From: Sweltsa coloradensis
Lineage: Eukaryota > Arthropoda > Insecta > Plecoptera > Chloroperlidae
Length of the DNA: 64,000 bases
Direction: 5' to 3'
Assembly: GCA_024449915.1 (NCBI GenBank)
Contig: JAMZAV010000024.1
Coordinates: 496,001 to 560,000, forward strand
In this document: positions 11,737 to 22,300 of the stretch, piece after piece
Layout of the letters: the number at the start of each line of letters is the position of its first letter
Numbering within the stretch: position 1 is the stretch's first letter
Translations under genes and position numbers: made by a program
The notes under the pieces: generated by a model
Seen by the model: only the letters and a program-made list of their open reading frames with translations
Databases searched by the model: none
Told to the model about the DNA's origin: nothing

Positions 11737-14700
11737 TGAATTAGGTAATTGAGTTCACCTGGCCCTAGGCCTAGGATCCTACTGGGCTTAGAGCCCTAGG
11801 AATTTTGATAGTAGCTAGAAGCATATTTTCGTTTTACCCAAATATTTAGCCTAGCCTAACATCTTGGCCTAGGCCCTGTCAAAAACAAATTTAAGCTAAC
11901 AAAGCCTAGGGCCTAGCTAGGGCCTAGCTGGCCGGGACTTGTTTAGTTTCAGGGCCATTGGAGAGTGGATTGCGACAGACTTGCAGCCATTTTCCACCCT
12001 AATTTAGGACTTACACAGCCTCCTTCGATTTTCCCTACACGACCCGACCACCCAGTGCAGTTTACTACCTGAACCCGATCCGAGCTCAAAAACCTCAACC
12101 CGCACAGTGCTGCTGTGCTAAAAGTCTGTACCTACTGCAATTTCAGTGCTCTCGATCTCGTATCTCGCTCGAGATTCAAGATTCTTTACAAATTCTCGCT
12201 CAATCTTGCTCGACTTAAAAAAAAACCTGCTCGCACAGCCCTACTGATTCGTTTGTTATATTATGCTCTAACCTATTTAAGCACCTTATATTACCCGAGG
12301 CCCTCCTACATTAAACACAGTTAGCATCATCGACAGCAGTTTGAGTTTGGTTAAAATTTCACATTAGGTAAGTGTTTATACGTTTTAATTTAACCCCTTA
12401 TTTACTATACAAAGCATGAGAATACGGGCAATGATACAAGACTTTACTTCGGTAAGCCTACCAACGTTGCACAAGTTTGTCCAGCCCCCAGCATGCTAAG
12501 CTAGTGGAATTATCATCTTGTTGTTCAAGGTTCCAAGGATACGTTCTACCATGAACAACAAAATCATATGAATAATCAAATGAGCCGGTGCCTAGGAAGG
12601 AACTTACCCTTTGCTTTCATGTACAGATGGTGATAGAGATGTCGATCTATCTTCTTAGCCTCCCTATATTTCTTGAGTAATCGACGTAGAACCCGCATAC
12701 GATTAACCCACAGAGTTTTTTGAGGCATACGAGCATTAGCTGTACCCTTCCTTTTTCCAAAGCCGCAATGACGCCCCTTACGCCGAGCCTCTGTGTTCTT
12801 ACGTGTACGGGCTCGAGAGTGTACCGCCACAGGTTTCTTGATTATCAAACCATCTTTGATCAATTTACGAATGTTTTGCCCTGAAAGAATAAAATACATG
12901 TACCTAGGCCCTATGTGTTGTTACAAGTTTCCTACCTGCCACTTTGTCTAGGCTACCAGTTAAACTTTAAATATTAGTTTATAAGGCCTTGGCCTAACTG
13001 AAGTACAAAAATCTTACTTGAGTTAGTGTTGGCTATTTCATTTATCTCATTTGGGTCAAGCCACACTTTCTTCTTTCCACATCTCATAACAGAGGCTGCA
13101 AGCCTTTTCTGCAGCTTGAGGGAACTGAAAACATAAAAATAGAATTTGCAGTAGGGCCTACGTAGACTTGGCCTACGTATATCAGGGCGTTCAAAGTGGT
13201 TTCGAAAGGAATCGGTTTGAAAAGAGTGATGTAGTACATATTAGGATTAGGTTCTCAAGGAAAAGGGAAGCAAGGGAAATTGGGAAGGATATTCACTGAT
13301 GGGTATAAATCCCGAGAGGGTGGATAAAGTTAGTTAGTTAGTTATTAGGGTTTAAGGGCACACAACACTGCGACTTACGCCTTACGCCTTAGACCTTGCG
13401 CCTCACGCCTTAGAACTATTGTGAATGATGCTTAAGTACCGGTACGGTACTTCCCAAGAATATTCTTGTCAAGATCTTGGCAAGAAAAAAACAAGATCTT
13501 ATTTCAATGTAAGATCTTACTTTAACACAAGTTCTTGGCAATATCTTGCAAGATCTTGATAAGAATTTTCACCAGGGCCTACTTCCCCTAGCTGCCCTGT
13601 ACATACGGTATTGCACAACCACAACCTAACCTCCCTTCTTCTTCCCTCTAATGACTCCCACCCTAACTCTCTTAACATTGCAGTGACACTGTCATACAGG
13701 CTTACCCTCTCTACATTCCCCTTATCATCCTCCTCCCACCGCCTCACCTGGTAAAACTACAGTATAGGGTACACCGCTTCGCGCGCAAATTTTTCAACGA
13801 ATACTGCCAACCGTGTAACAACAAGTATCCCCAACCAACTTTTTACCGATGAAAAACACTGAAAAATACTGCACCTACAACACCTTTAACGTCGCTATTT
13901 TAAATATAAAGTAGTTTCAACGCTAAATAAAGGTTAAAATAGGGCATACTGCACCTACAACACCTTTAACGTCGCTATTTTAAATATAAAGAAGTTTCAA
14001 CGCAAAAGGTGTTTAAAGTAAAGTACACCCTTCATAAGTAGTAAGAATGCAAATTTATTTGTTAATACACATTTTAAATCTTGTACAACTTTCCGATGTC
14101 TATGAAGGAGTCGTGAATACGCGTAGAGTGTTCCATATGACCACGTTTCCACATGAATTCAGCCAAATACAATTCGTAATGACTTTTCTTACGTCCAAAA
14201 CGGGGAACATTCCCCCTAACCTCCCTCCACACACGTTCAATATGTTGTGTATGCGCCCCACTGTCAGGATCAACAAAATTATCTTTGTGACAAACTGTGT
14301 AGTGTTCGAAGCCCTCTTCGTGTAATGTGTTGCAAGACTTGAAGCAGTCAGACATTATAGTTGTTCAAGGTAGGATCCATTCATGTATAATACGAGTTAA
14401 AGTCTGCTTATCTCTCCTTTCGACTGGCACGACGAAAACTTTGGAAGAACCTCGTTCATAACCTCCAAAAATCCATTGGCCCTCTATTATACGTCCCCTG
14501 TTATATTTCCGTTTGCCAATTTTAGCCTAGCCTATCTCGACAACTTTTCCTTCGCCACCAACAGGTTGTGTGTTAGAATGACTCCATTCTAGGCATACTT
14601 CTCGACAAAAACTCGACCAATCTACAACCGAATTGTCATTAATTCCCAGTTCCTTGAGCAAAAATTTATGTCGCGGGGGGTTAATTAATAACCAATAGGC

Positions 14701-15658
14701 CGTGAATGAAGCGATTTTATTCATCGTCAGTTTGGAACCACCAAACCACGTATCCTTTGTAATAGACCGCTTAAAGAAAATTGCACTTCACTCCTTTTGA
14801 TTTCCCGGTACACAGCCAGTTCTTCTTGTTTCTTTTACACATCTTTCCACATCGTTCACACGTGTATTCCCTTGCAATAACGGCGTGTGATTGACAAAAG
14901 AGCAATAATTTCTCGTCATCGGTCACAATTTGATTAAATTCCGCGATGGTGAACTCACAACCGGAGCAATCCATATTTTGATCGATGACAGCCGGCGCGC
15001 GACTTGTTGTTTACAATGTAGTTGCTAACGCATTGTGTAAGTTGGCTGCAGTGGTGATGCGCGCGCACGTCGGTTTGAACCGGGGTACCTTATACTGTAG
15101 TATTACCCCTCACCTTCCCAGTAACCCTTCTTGCCGCCCTACGTTGAACCTTCTCTACCTCCAAAACCTCCCCCAGCTTATACATACCGGATTATAGGTA
15201 GGTAGGTAGGTAGGTAGGTAGGCTCTAGGCCTTTGTGTGTGAAGTAGGGCCTAGGCTAGCCTACCTAGGCCCTACGCATGTCTTTGTAGGTTAAAGATGG
15301 CAAACCTTACAAAGTCTTTCTCTTTGAACATTCCGCAAAGATTTGTGAATGTCAGTCAGTGACAGGCGTGTAGACCTAGAATCAGAACTCTTTTAGGTAT
15401 AGGGCCTAGATTCGAACCTAGGCCCTAGGATTTGGCCCTACCATTAGCCGTAGCGTCATTAACAAATTGATTTGGAACCAAGGCACGCCATGTGGCATAA
15501 AACCTAAATCTTAACATCTGTTGATTCTACGACGAATAACTTTTAGGACTTGATTAAATTATGTAGTCTTAAAACATAATATTAGCCATGAGCCAATAAT
15601 AACATAATGGTCCATAGGCAAGTAGTTATTAGAAAATACGTAGGCATACCTACCTCAT
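8888..15658 (-). CDS. RPL19: 60S ribosomal protein L19 (eL19), full coding span, 5 exons
   Basis: Structural protein of the large cytosolic ribosomal subunit. Joining 15658-15654, 13124-13018, 12880-12608, 9559-9478 and 9020-8888 gives exactly 600 nt, 199 codons plus TAG; the animal protein is usually about 196 residues. All junctions are GT-AG and keep frame. The product begins [20 protein letters not shown], has the basic family core ([12 protein letters not shown], then [16 protein letters not shown]) and ends in a charged helix rich in Arg, Lys and Glu (about residues 156-199). The start is an ATG five bases before the first donor. Many ribosomal protein genes split early like this. Introns 1 and 3 are packed with transposons (Merlin, hAT), yet the coding exons show no lesion, so this is the functional intron-bearing gene rather than a processed copy. 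Identification is near certain; exact ends are inferred without cDNA. Confidence 0.96.
9478..9559 (-). CDS. RPL19: RPL19 coding exon 4
   Basis: 82 nt after TTTAG and before GTAAGT. It encodes [20 protein letters not shown] and a few more residues; phase fits both neighbours. Confidence 0.94.
10615..10740 (+). pseudogene. BED-type zinc finger fragment of a hAT transposase
   Basis: Part of a plus-strand ORF (10507-10824): [18 protein letters not shown], then [20 protein letters not shown]. Trp, Phe, Cys-x2-Cys and the His spacing follow the BED finger consensus used for DNA binding. The frame then runs into a poly-C tract coding proline. Confidence 0.7.
11603..11675 (+). repeat. tRNA-like sequence (Asn GTT-like), probable SINE head
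   Basis: Folds as a cloverleaf: GTCCCGG pairs with TCGGGGC, D-arm GCTT/GAGC, anticodon loop ACGTTAA with GTT, T-arm CTGGG TTCGAAC CCCAG. Position 33 is C instead of the universal U and the anticodon stem has an A-G mismatch, so it is more likely a SINE promoter than a working tRNA gene. An (AAT)n tract follows at 11701-11733. It is nested inside the hAT element. Confidence 0.6.
12608..12880 (-). CDS. RPL19: RPL19 coding exon 3 (core)
   Basis: 273 nt between a TTTCAG acceptor and a GTAAGT donor. It holds the most conserved block, [17 protein letters not shown] through KAKG, including the basic RNA-binding stretch [12 protein letters not shown]. Confidence 0.97.
13018..13124 (-). CDS. RPL19: RPL19 coding exon 2
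   Basis: 107 nt after a TTTTCAG acceptor, ending at a GTAAGA donor. It encodes residues 3-37, with the conserved run [12 protein letters not shown], and leaves one base of an Arg codon for exon 3. Confidence 0.95.
13867..14005. repeat. Direct repeat, 80-bp period, two copies
   Basis: TACTGCACCTACAACACCTT and the following 38 bases occur at 13867 and again at 13947 with one mismatch. They lie inside the Merlin element, near its left end. Confidence 0.85.
14071..14974 (-). pseudogene. Merlin (ISXO2-like DDE) transposase, inactivated
   Basis: Minus strand, nearly in one frame: N-terminal Cys-rich segment [19 protein letters not shown]; then [64 protein letters not shown]; and [20 protein letters not shown] with [13 protein letters not shown]. 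These are the ISXO2-like transposase blocks of Merlin. Lesions: where intact relatives read VEIDE, this copy reads VEIG followed by TAG, losing a catalytic acidic position, and a TGA replaces the residue after IHEWILP. Product would cut and paste the element; this copy cannot. Confidence 0.85.
15196..15222. repeat. (TAGG)n microsatellite
   Basis: Seven units of TAGG/GTAG, close to several TAGGCCTA motifs. Confidence 0.9.
15654..15658 (-). CDS. RPL19: RPL19 coding exon 1 (ATG AG)
   Basis: Only five coding bases, ATGAG, precede a donor reading GTAGGT. The split Ser codon AG|T is completed by exon 2. Too short for any ORF scan; found by searching upstream of exon 2 for ATG plus two bases plus GT in the required phase. 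Confidence 0.85.
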
Positions 15659-16200
15659 TTCGAGAAAATGCCGTCTTCTTCTTTGATGGAGACAACAGTA
15701 AAAAAAGATGGCGCATGTAAGTCACCGCCTTGTGGTGTGGTCAAGACTTCGCCGTCTTGACACTTCAGTGCCAACAGCTGGCGAAGTTGTGTTCGTCGAC
15801 TCTCCGCCAGGAGTAGATTGTTGCCATGTGATGACAACATTTGTTGACGTGTGGAATGTGCATTGTAACTAATAATAATTACGGTAGGAAACCTGAGTAA
15901 ATCTGAAGGTAGGAGCCCCAGTAGGCCTTGATAGAGATTCCATTCTTCATACATCGTCAACTCTTTTCCAAGATAAGGCCTGAATGTTCTGGGATGATAG
16001 CCTTGGAGATGGTTCGTGTCAAGTGAAAGTGATATGTCACTTCGAGGCCTAGCTAGGGCAAAGTACACAGGCTAGGCCTAGAATTAGGCTTTACTAGGCT
16101 AGTTTTTTGTTGTTGATAAGATATCCTATCAGTGCAATCAGCAGAATATTTTGTAGAAGTTTCGAAAGGAATCACGGGTTGTGTGTTTCTTGATTGAAGA
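15659..16200. promoter_or_regulatory. Divergent promoter region between RPL19 and ACOX1
   Basis: Only 542 bases separate the RPL19 ATG (minus, 15658) from the ACOX1 ATG (plus, 16201), so both 5' UTRs and core promoters must lie here, unless there is an upstream non-coding exon. On the RPL19 side, minus strand from about 15707, a C followed by seven T resembles the terminal oligopyrimidine start of ribosomal-protein mRNAs and would give a 49-nt leader. Just upstream, plus-strand 15705-15713 reads AAGATGGCG, a YY1-type element common at ribosomal-protein promoters. No TATA box is evident. On the ACOX1 side an in-frame TGA at 16195-16197 fixes 16201 as the first usable ATG. A 137-codon minus-strand ORF across this region is treated as chance. 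Confidence 0.65.
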
Positions 16201-16345
16201 ATGGGGCTGAATAGGACTGGAAATAGGCCCACAAAGGTCAATGAAGATTTAGCAAATGAAAGGTCAAAATGCACGTTCAGTTCTTTGGAACTAACGCATC
16301 TTCTGGATGGCGGTATAGAAAAAACCAAAGAAAGACACGAAAGAG
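16201..16345 (+). CDS. ACOX1: ACOX1 coding exon 1
   Basis: Encodes [17 protein letters not shown]... to HER (48 residues plus one base), with the family motif [15 protein letters not shown]. Donor GTAAGA. The start follows an in-frame TGA (16195-16197). Homology to the ACOX1 N-terminus and phase match to exon 2 support it, although it is short. Confidence 0.88.
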
Positions 16346-19300
16346 GTAAGATATGGGCTAGCTAGGCGTCCTAGGCCTAGGCTAGCTAGTCTAGGGCTAG
16401 CCTAGTCATAGGCCTAGTGCCTCTGTCCTAGCCAAGCTAGACCTTCATACCTGCATCGGACTGCACTTGTATCTTGTCTCCTCCGCTGTTGACTTGTTGT
16501 CGGGGCACTTATTCGGCTAGGGGGGTCCAACTTTTATGTACCTTGTTCACACTGCTATATTGCGTTATTACTACTTATGTTAAAGGTGTTCTTTCGTTAG
16601 GTTAGCCGAACTTTCCGCTGGCTACAGTGCGCCGCGCTAGTTCTAGGATACAATCGATAAGAGCGCACCCGAAATCCTTTCCGTTACAGTGTATATAAAA
16701 GTTGGACCCCCCTAGCCAAATAAGTACCGTTGTTGGTGGCAGGTAACTCCTCCCACATTCCCATTTTCCCATCTTCATTTCCATCTTCTCTCCTTCAGCT
16801 CCCATTTCCATCCGATATCTCATTCTTCCCTTCATACATTATTCCCCTGCTTCCCTTCTGGGAGGCCTCTTCTTACTTACGTCCCCCTGACGCTCAATTC
16901 TCGCTCAATCAATCTCCCCCTTAGTCTGGATTCACCTTTGGCAGCAGCTTTAATGATTTCTTGAACCCAGCTAACTTTTTATCCCCCACTATCCCCTCAG
17001 AGAGGCCATTCCATTCCACCACTGTCCTGGCAAGGAAGGAGCTCTTCCCCACATCCATGGCCCATATACCTCTCTCATACTTCCATGCGTGGTCCCCTCT
17101 GGCTATATAGCTAGCCTTCCTTAGCTGACCATTCATCTCCCCCCATCCCTCGTGTGCCCTGGACACCCTGTACATCTTACCCAGTCTATCCATTCTTCTT
17201 CTATCCTCAAGCAACTCCCAGCCAAGTTCCCTTACCATTCCCTTAACACTGTCATATGTCCTTATTAATTGTACATTAATTACTTTGCTAAACATCAAAG
17301 ACAATTCTCGCAATCAGGATCGAGATCACAGTCGGTAAATCGTAGGGCCTAGAGAATTTTTACTTGTAGGCCTAGGTTTGCAGGTCATGGTGCGCTGCCT
17401 CCAACTAGCTAAACCGCAATTAATCGCAAGGAGGCTGGTTAAATTGTAGCCTACGTTAGGCCTACGATGGTGATAGCAATCCCAATTGGGACAATGTGTG
17501 TTTTTGGGGCTGGTGGATGCTTAAATTTGAATATCTTTATTTAGTAGGCCTACCGGTAAAGTTTTCATGCTGGCATAAATCGTAGACGTAGGCCGAATAG
17601 AAGACGACAAATATAAATAGATTCTAAATTAAAAAGTAAAGCTTTTATGTAGCTTCATAAGTCTTCAACTTATGCATTAGGCCTACACAGCTTACCCATA
17701 GCTAAGGATCAATTTATGATCATCCGGTAGCAAGTGGCGACTACTCATCCCACGAACCTAATTTACCTTGGACCCTTACCCCCTAAACTTCCTCGAAGAC
17801 CCACTAACAACAACATACCCTAACAAGTAATTCCATACCCATATATGCCTACCATTCAGGCTGCCCAAATCTGTTCTTGCAGCATTTTGTTGAAACTTTC
17901 ATCGTTGATTCCTCCTGCAGCATATTGTGGGTGCCCCCCTCCTCTATTCCTCCAGAACTGATTGCACAACCTACTCGGTACCAGCCCCAGTGGTGTGGCG
18001 AAGTACTTATAGTGATGGGTTTCTACAATAGTAATTAACTAGGCCTATACCCATCCCCCAACTTTTGTGGGCAACAAGGAGGTCTGGGGGCATGCCCCCA
18101 GTTAAGCCTTGCAGTTTTTTTTTTCAATTTTGGTGATCATAGAATGGATTTGGTGCGTTTTACCAGCAATTAATATGATTTATTAGGGCCTAGATGTTGA
18201 TAGCCTCATTTTTATTCATTAATTAACTGCATTTAATATCCTTTTTGTTGTTACCAAAATTGTTGTGTTTTAATGCATTGTTGTGTTTGCATCTATGTAA
18301 TTAGATTTATTTAGTTGCCCTCCTTTGTAAATCAGTTTTTTAACTGAATAGGATAGACGTTAAATAAATAAATAAAAATAAATTTAAGACTAGGTTGGAC
18401 AATAAGACGTAGCAGCTGGCCTTGATTCCGCGTATAGCCTACAAAACAATAATGTTGTGCAGATTGTCTCTTCTTCATATTCTTCATGCATGTGCCCCCA
18501 ATCGGCCTACTCGGCCATCATGTGTTGTCGTGTTATCCATTAGAGAGTACATGCGTCATGCCATCTGGCATCGCGTCAAGTTCAGACTTAGTCTTTACTC
18601 TTTTCACAACTGAAAAGATGTTGTCGATTCTGTTCTTCCTTACCACACAAGCTGCATAGGCTTGAATCTGCCATTCCTACTTTGTGCAAATGTTGACCCA
18701 ACAGGTCATGCTCTGTGTCAAGTCTGAACTGGGCAGATGAGACCTTTTTTTATATCTGGGTGTTTTGTCTTTCTTGATACTATACTTTGCCATGGCTTGT
18801 CCTTTTGCATCCTCCTCCCACTTCCTTTGTACCGAGTTCTTAGCAGCAGATGTTAGATGGGACTTTACTGCCTTATAAGACAGTACCTTCTCAGTTCGTG
18901 GCATCTTGCTGCCCCTCTTTGCCAAGAAGTCTGCCTTCTCATTACCATGCAGATTGCAGTGTGCAGGTACCCACTGCAGTATAACTTCTTTTCCCTTATT
19001 ATTCAGTCTCAGAATGTGTAACTTACATTCCTTGACCTCGCTGTCCACCTCATCCTTGCGGCACTCTTGCCGTTGAGCGGGTCCAACTTTCAACCACACT
19101 TTTTTCGCAATAAAATCAATGAAACACAACTACAAATTAGAAATAAGTTAATATTAAGTAGGTAAGTATAGTGAGTAATTAATAGTAAGCACTCTCGAAT
19201 TACACGAATAATGTGAAATAGTTTACATTATTGAACATGAACGTCGTCTCACTCTGATCAACGCGCCATTTTGGATTTTGGCTATGTCATTGTCATTTAC

Positions 19301-22300
19301 TTTGTAGGTGTACCAACCTTTTTGCGATATTGTGGTTATTGTAATAAGTAATTTATAAATATGTTATAATTGTTATTGTTTTGTTAAGTAAACAATTAAA
19401 TAGTCGAATAGCACGGGGGTTTGGTGGCGGAGCCCCCGACGGGGTCCAGGGGCGGAGCCCCGGCGGGGGTCGGGGGGCTGGCCCCCCAGAACAGAATGAG
19501 GTACAGGACAAACAGAAACGGACCGAATTAAACGTAAGTTTGGTGTGTTTTGGTTGGTACGTCGGAGAATGGAGAGACTTTGCTAAAATGGCCGCCGTGA
19601 TCAACTAATATTCAGTGAAATTAGTCTGTGAGTAATATTGTGTTCACCTATGTAATTGTTAATTTGGCAAAGTGGTAATTAATAATAAATTGTTAATATT
19701 GAATTTTTACACATTTATTTCTAATTTGTAGTTGTTTTCCATTGATTTTATGGGGGAAAAAGTGTGGTTGAAAGTTGGACCCGCTCAACGGCAAGAGTTC
19801 CATCCTTGCTCGCAACTGCTTGTATTGCCGCCATTGAGTTAGAAAGTATCACAATTTTATTTTTTGGGTGACCTGCTACCAGCTTTAGTGCTTTTGCTAT
19901 CTTGAGAAAGTAGGCCTAACACTACACAACAAGTCACAATAATGTTGGCTTAAAATGCTGTTTTTTTTTGTTTTAGAGCAAATCTTTCTCTCTGATCCTG
20001 ATTTCCAGGATCTAGTTCCTAATGAATATTTGAGCCACAAAGAGAAATATGAGCAAGCTGTGAGGAAAGCGTGCTTGTTGTTCAAGAAAGTTACCGAGCT
20101 ACGAGACAATGGCGGTGACATGGAAATCTTCAAGTAAGACAGCGCCCTATTTGTCCAAATAAAATAATGCTCATCACTGTTCAAACAGGGACAACTTAAA
20201 TTTAAAATGGTTGCGTGTACTGGATTGTATTTGGCTATTTTCATGATGCCCTTCTCATCCTGTTACAATATTAAATTTGGTTTTGCTTATGGAGTAAGTA
20301 ACATAGTATTTTGCTACGTATTGTTCTAACTATATGTATTGTTGGTCACCCAGGCAAGTACTGGGGGGTATGCTGGGATCGGCAATCCTGAAAGATGGCA
20401 ACCCTCTAACTTTACATTATGTCATGTTTCTCCCAACTATCATGGGACAAGGCTCACCTGAACAACAAGCTGTCTGGATGGGCCGAGCGTGGAACTGTGA
20501 TATCATTGGCACCTATGCCCAGGTATGACACCGCAAACTAACCTGGATAGTGTGTTGTTTTTTGTTTTAACTGGTTTCCAACTCCAGTTGTCATCAGACA
20601 AAATGTGGTAGGTGCTATGAATTTGATGTTTAAACCTGGTTACTAATACAGAACCTACCTAGCTTTCTAGACGTATTTTACTTACGCAAGTAGGTTTTTA
20701 AATTGCAGACAACTAAACCACTGTGTTTAAATACTACTACTATGCCTACTAGTTATTATTTCCAATTATCTTGTGCCTAAATAGGTAATATTGATATGTG
20801 GACAACAAAGTATGGTAGAACTCTCAATCTTTCACGATGTAATGATGATGTTCAATCACCAGTTAAAACTTTAAACACTTTAACCCCTTAACTGTGGAAT
20901 TTATTTTCAGAAGTTGTTCTTCCCCTATGTATTAATTTTAAGGTGAAATACCCTTATTTATACTTGAGTTGAAACTAGCATTACTGTGCCATTTTTGTAA
21001 GTAGGATATCTCAATAATTTTTTTTTGTATCATCACTGTAATTAATTATACTAGGGAAACGCCAAAGTCGTTGTTAAACGAGTGAGTGAGCCATGTGTTG
21101 AGTACCCCGTAACATTACTTTTCTTCCCCCTACCTTAGGCCTCCCCAGCCTATCATAGGCTAGAGAGGCGCATTATGGCCTTACAGTTGACGCGCCCGTA
21201 TACCAACTAAACTTAAAAAAACTATTATTTATATGAATATAATTATCAATCTTAAATACAAATGTTCCCGGGTACTCAACCCATGACTCGCTCACTCGTC
21301 TAACAACGACTTTGGCATTTCCCTAGTCTAGTTGGCTAAAGCGCCCTTATAGCCGAAATATGGGAGACGTGGGTTCAATCCCCTGGTCGGGAAAGATTTT
21401 GTAATTTCTGGATTGTATTTTAAAAATTATTAAACATGTTTTGAAATGCATATAACGCAGTGTAGTCCATCATCTGTGGCAATAGGGCCTACAATGGTAA
21501 ACATAGCCAGTACGAAATACGTGAAAATATTGCAAGGTTTACTCAATCTACGAGCGGAATTTGGGGGTACCTTGACGTGCAACATTTGATTAACCTTGTA
21601 CACGGCATTTCACAGCCAGGTAAATAACAAACAAAAAATATATTTTCAAAATCTAAACCATTGTCGTTAAAATAATTTCTAAACATTGGAAGCCTATTTT
21701 TCAATTTATTATTTCTTGTAGGTTTAAATAGCAATGGATCTAGCTGATTTTGTTAGCAGTTCTCAGTAAACTCGTACCGGATGTCTGTTTAAATTTCAGC
21801 GCAATCTGTTCAGCGATTCGACTGATTTTTACCGTACACACACACACGCACGCAGACTAACGAATGAGCGCCATTTAAGTTGAATGGAGATCACTCAGTT
21901 TGCTGCGCTCACTCGTTTAATCATTCAGTTTACCCTCCAAACAATATCTGAATCTAAAATAACCGGCGTTCAGGATATATAAACAACCCTTACGCGACGC
22001 CACTATGCACAGATAAAGTAATAAAGTAACAGGCCCTTAGGATAGCCTCGAAAAATCGATCATCTACCTCCAACATAACAGAACGAAAATCGCTAGAATG
22101 AAGACCTCGATAATATCATGCACTCATGCATCAACAGGCTACAAAACACCTATAACAGTCTCTCAGTCTTAAACACAAGCCTTGATCTTCATTTTAATAC
22201 TCTTGCATCATTTAAATCTCTCTTGTACAGCACCATTGTCGACACCTAAAAATATCTACACACAGACAAAAGTGCGATCGCAATCGCATTCACTTTCACA

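Larger units (their letters stand above)
10116..12243. mobile_element. hAT element with BED-finger remnant, in RPL19 intron 3
   Basis: TIRs TAGGGCTGTGCGAG at 10116 and CTCGCACAGCCCTA ending 12243. Flanks CTGACTAG (10108-10115) and CTGATTCG (12244-12251) match 6 of 8 bases, consistent with an aged 8-bp hAT duplication. Sub-terminal DNA near 10140-10220 and 12140-12230 is rich in short inverted CTCGAGAT-type repeats. It holds a BED zinc-finger segment and a tRNA-like repeat; the rest of the transposase is gone. Confidence 0.75.
13750..15107 (-). mobile_element. Merlin DNA transposon, inactive, with 8-bp target duplication
   Basis: 1358 bp with imperfect TIRs of about 27 bp (GGTAAAACTACAGTATAGGG at the left; GGTAATACTACAGTATAAGG on the minus strand at the right). 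A perfect 8-bp duplication, CCTCACCT, flanks it at 13742-13749 and 15108-15115, as expected for Merlin/IS1016-type elements. The encoded transposase is described separately. The left third includes a 60-bp unit repeated twice at 80-bp spacing (13867 and 13947). Confidence 0.88.
13560..15190 (-). mobile_element. CR1-like LINE fragment interrupted by Merlin
   Basis: Minus strand: 15190-15108 encodes [20 protein letters not shown] and 13749-13560 continues [35 protein letters not shown]. Removing the Merlin insertion and one copy of its target duplication restores a continuous C-terminal region. It lies within RPL19 intron 1. Confidence 0.8.

Noticed and set aside
15655..16068. 137-codon minus-strand ORF ending at the RPL19 start (TGA overlapping ATGA)
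   Set aside because: It lies in the divergent promoter, upstream of the likely RPL19 transcription start, and shows no known domain. The overlap looks like coincidence.
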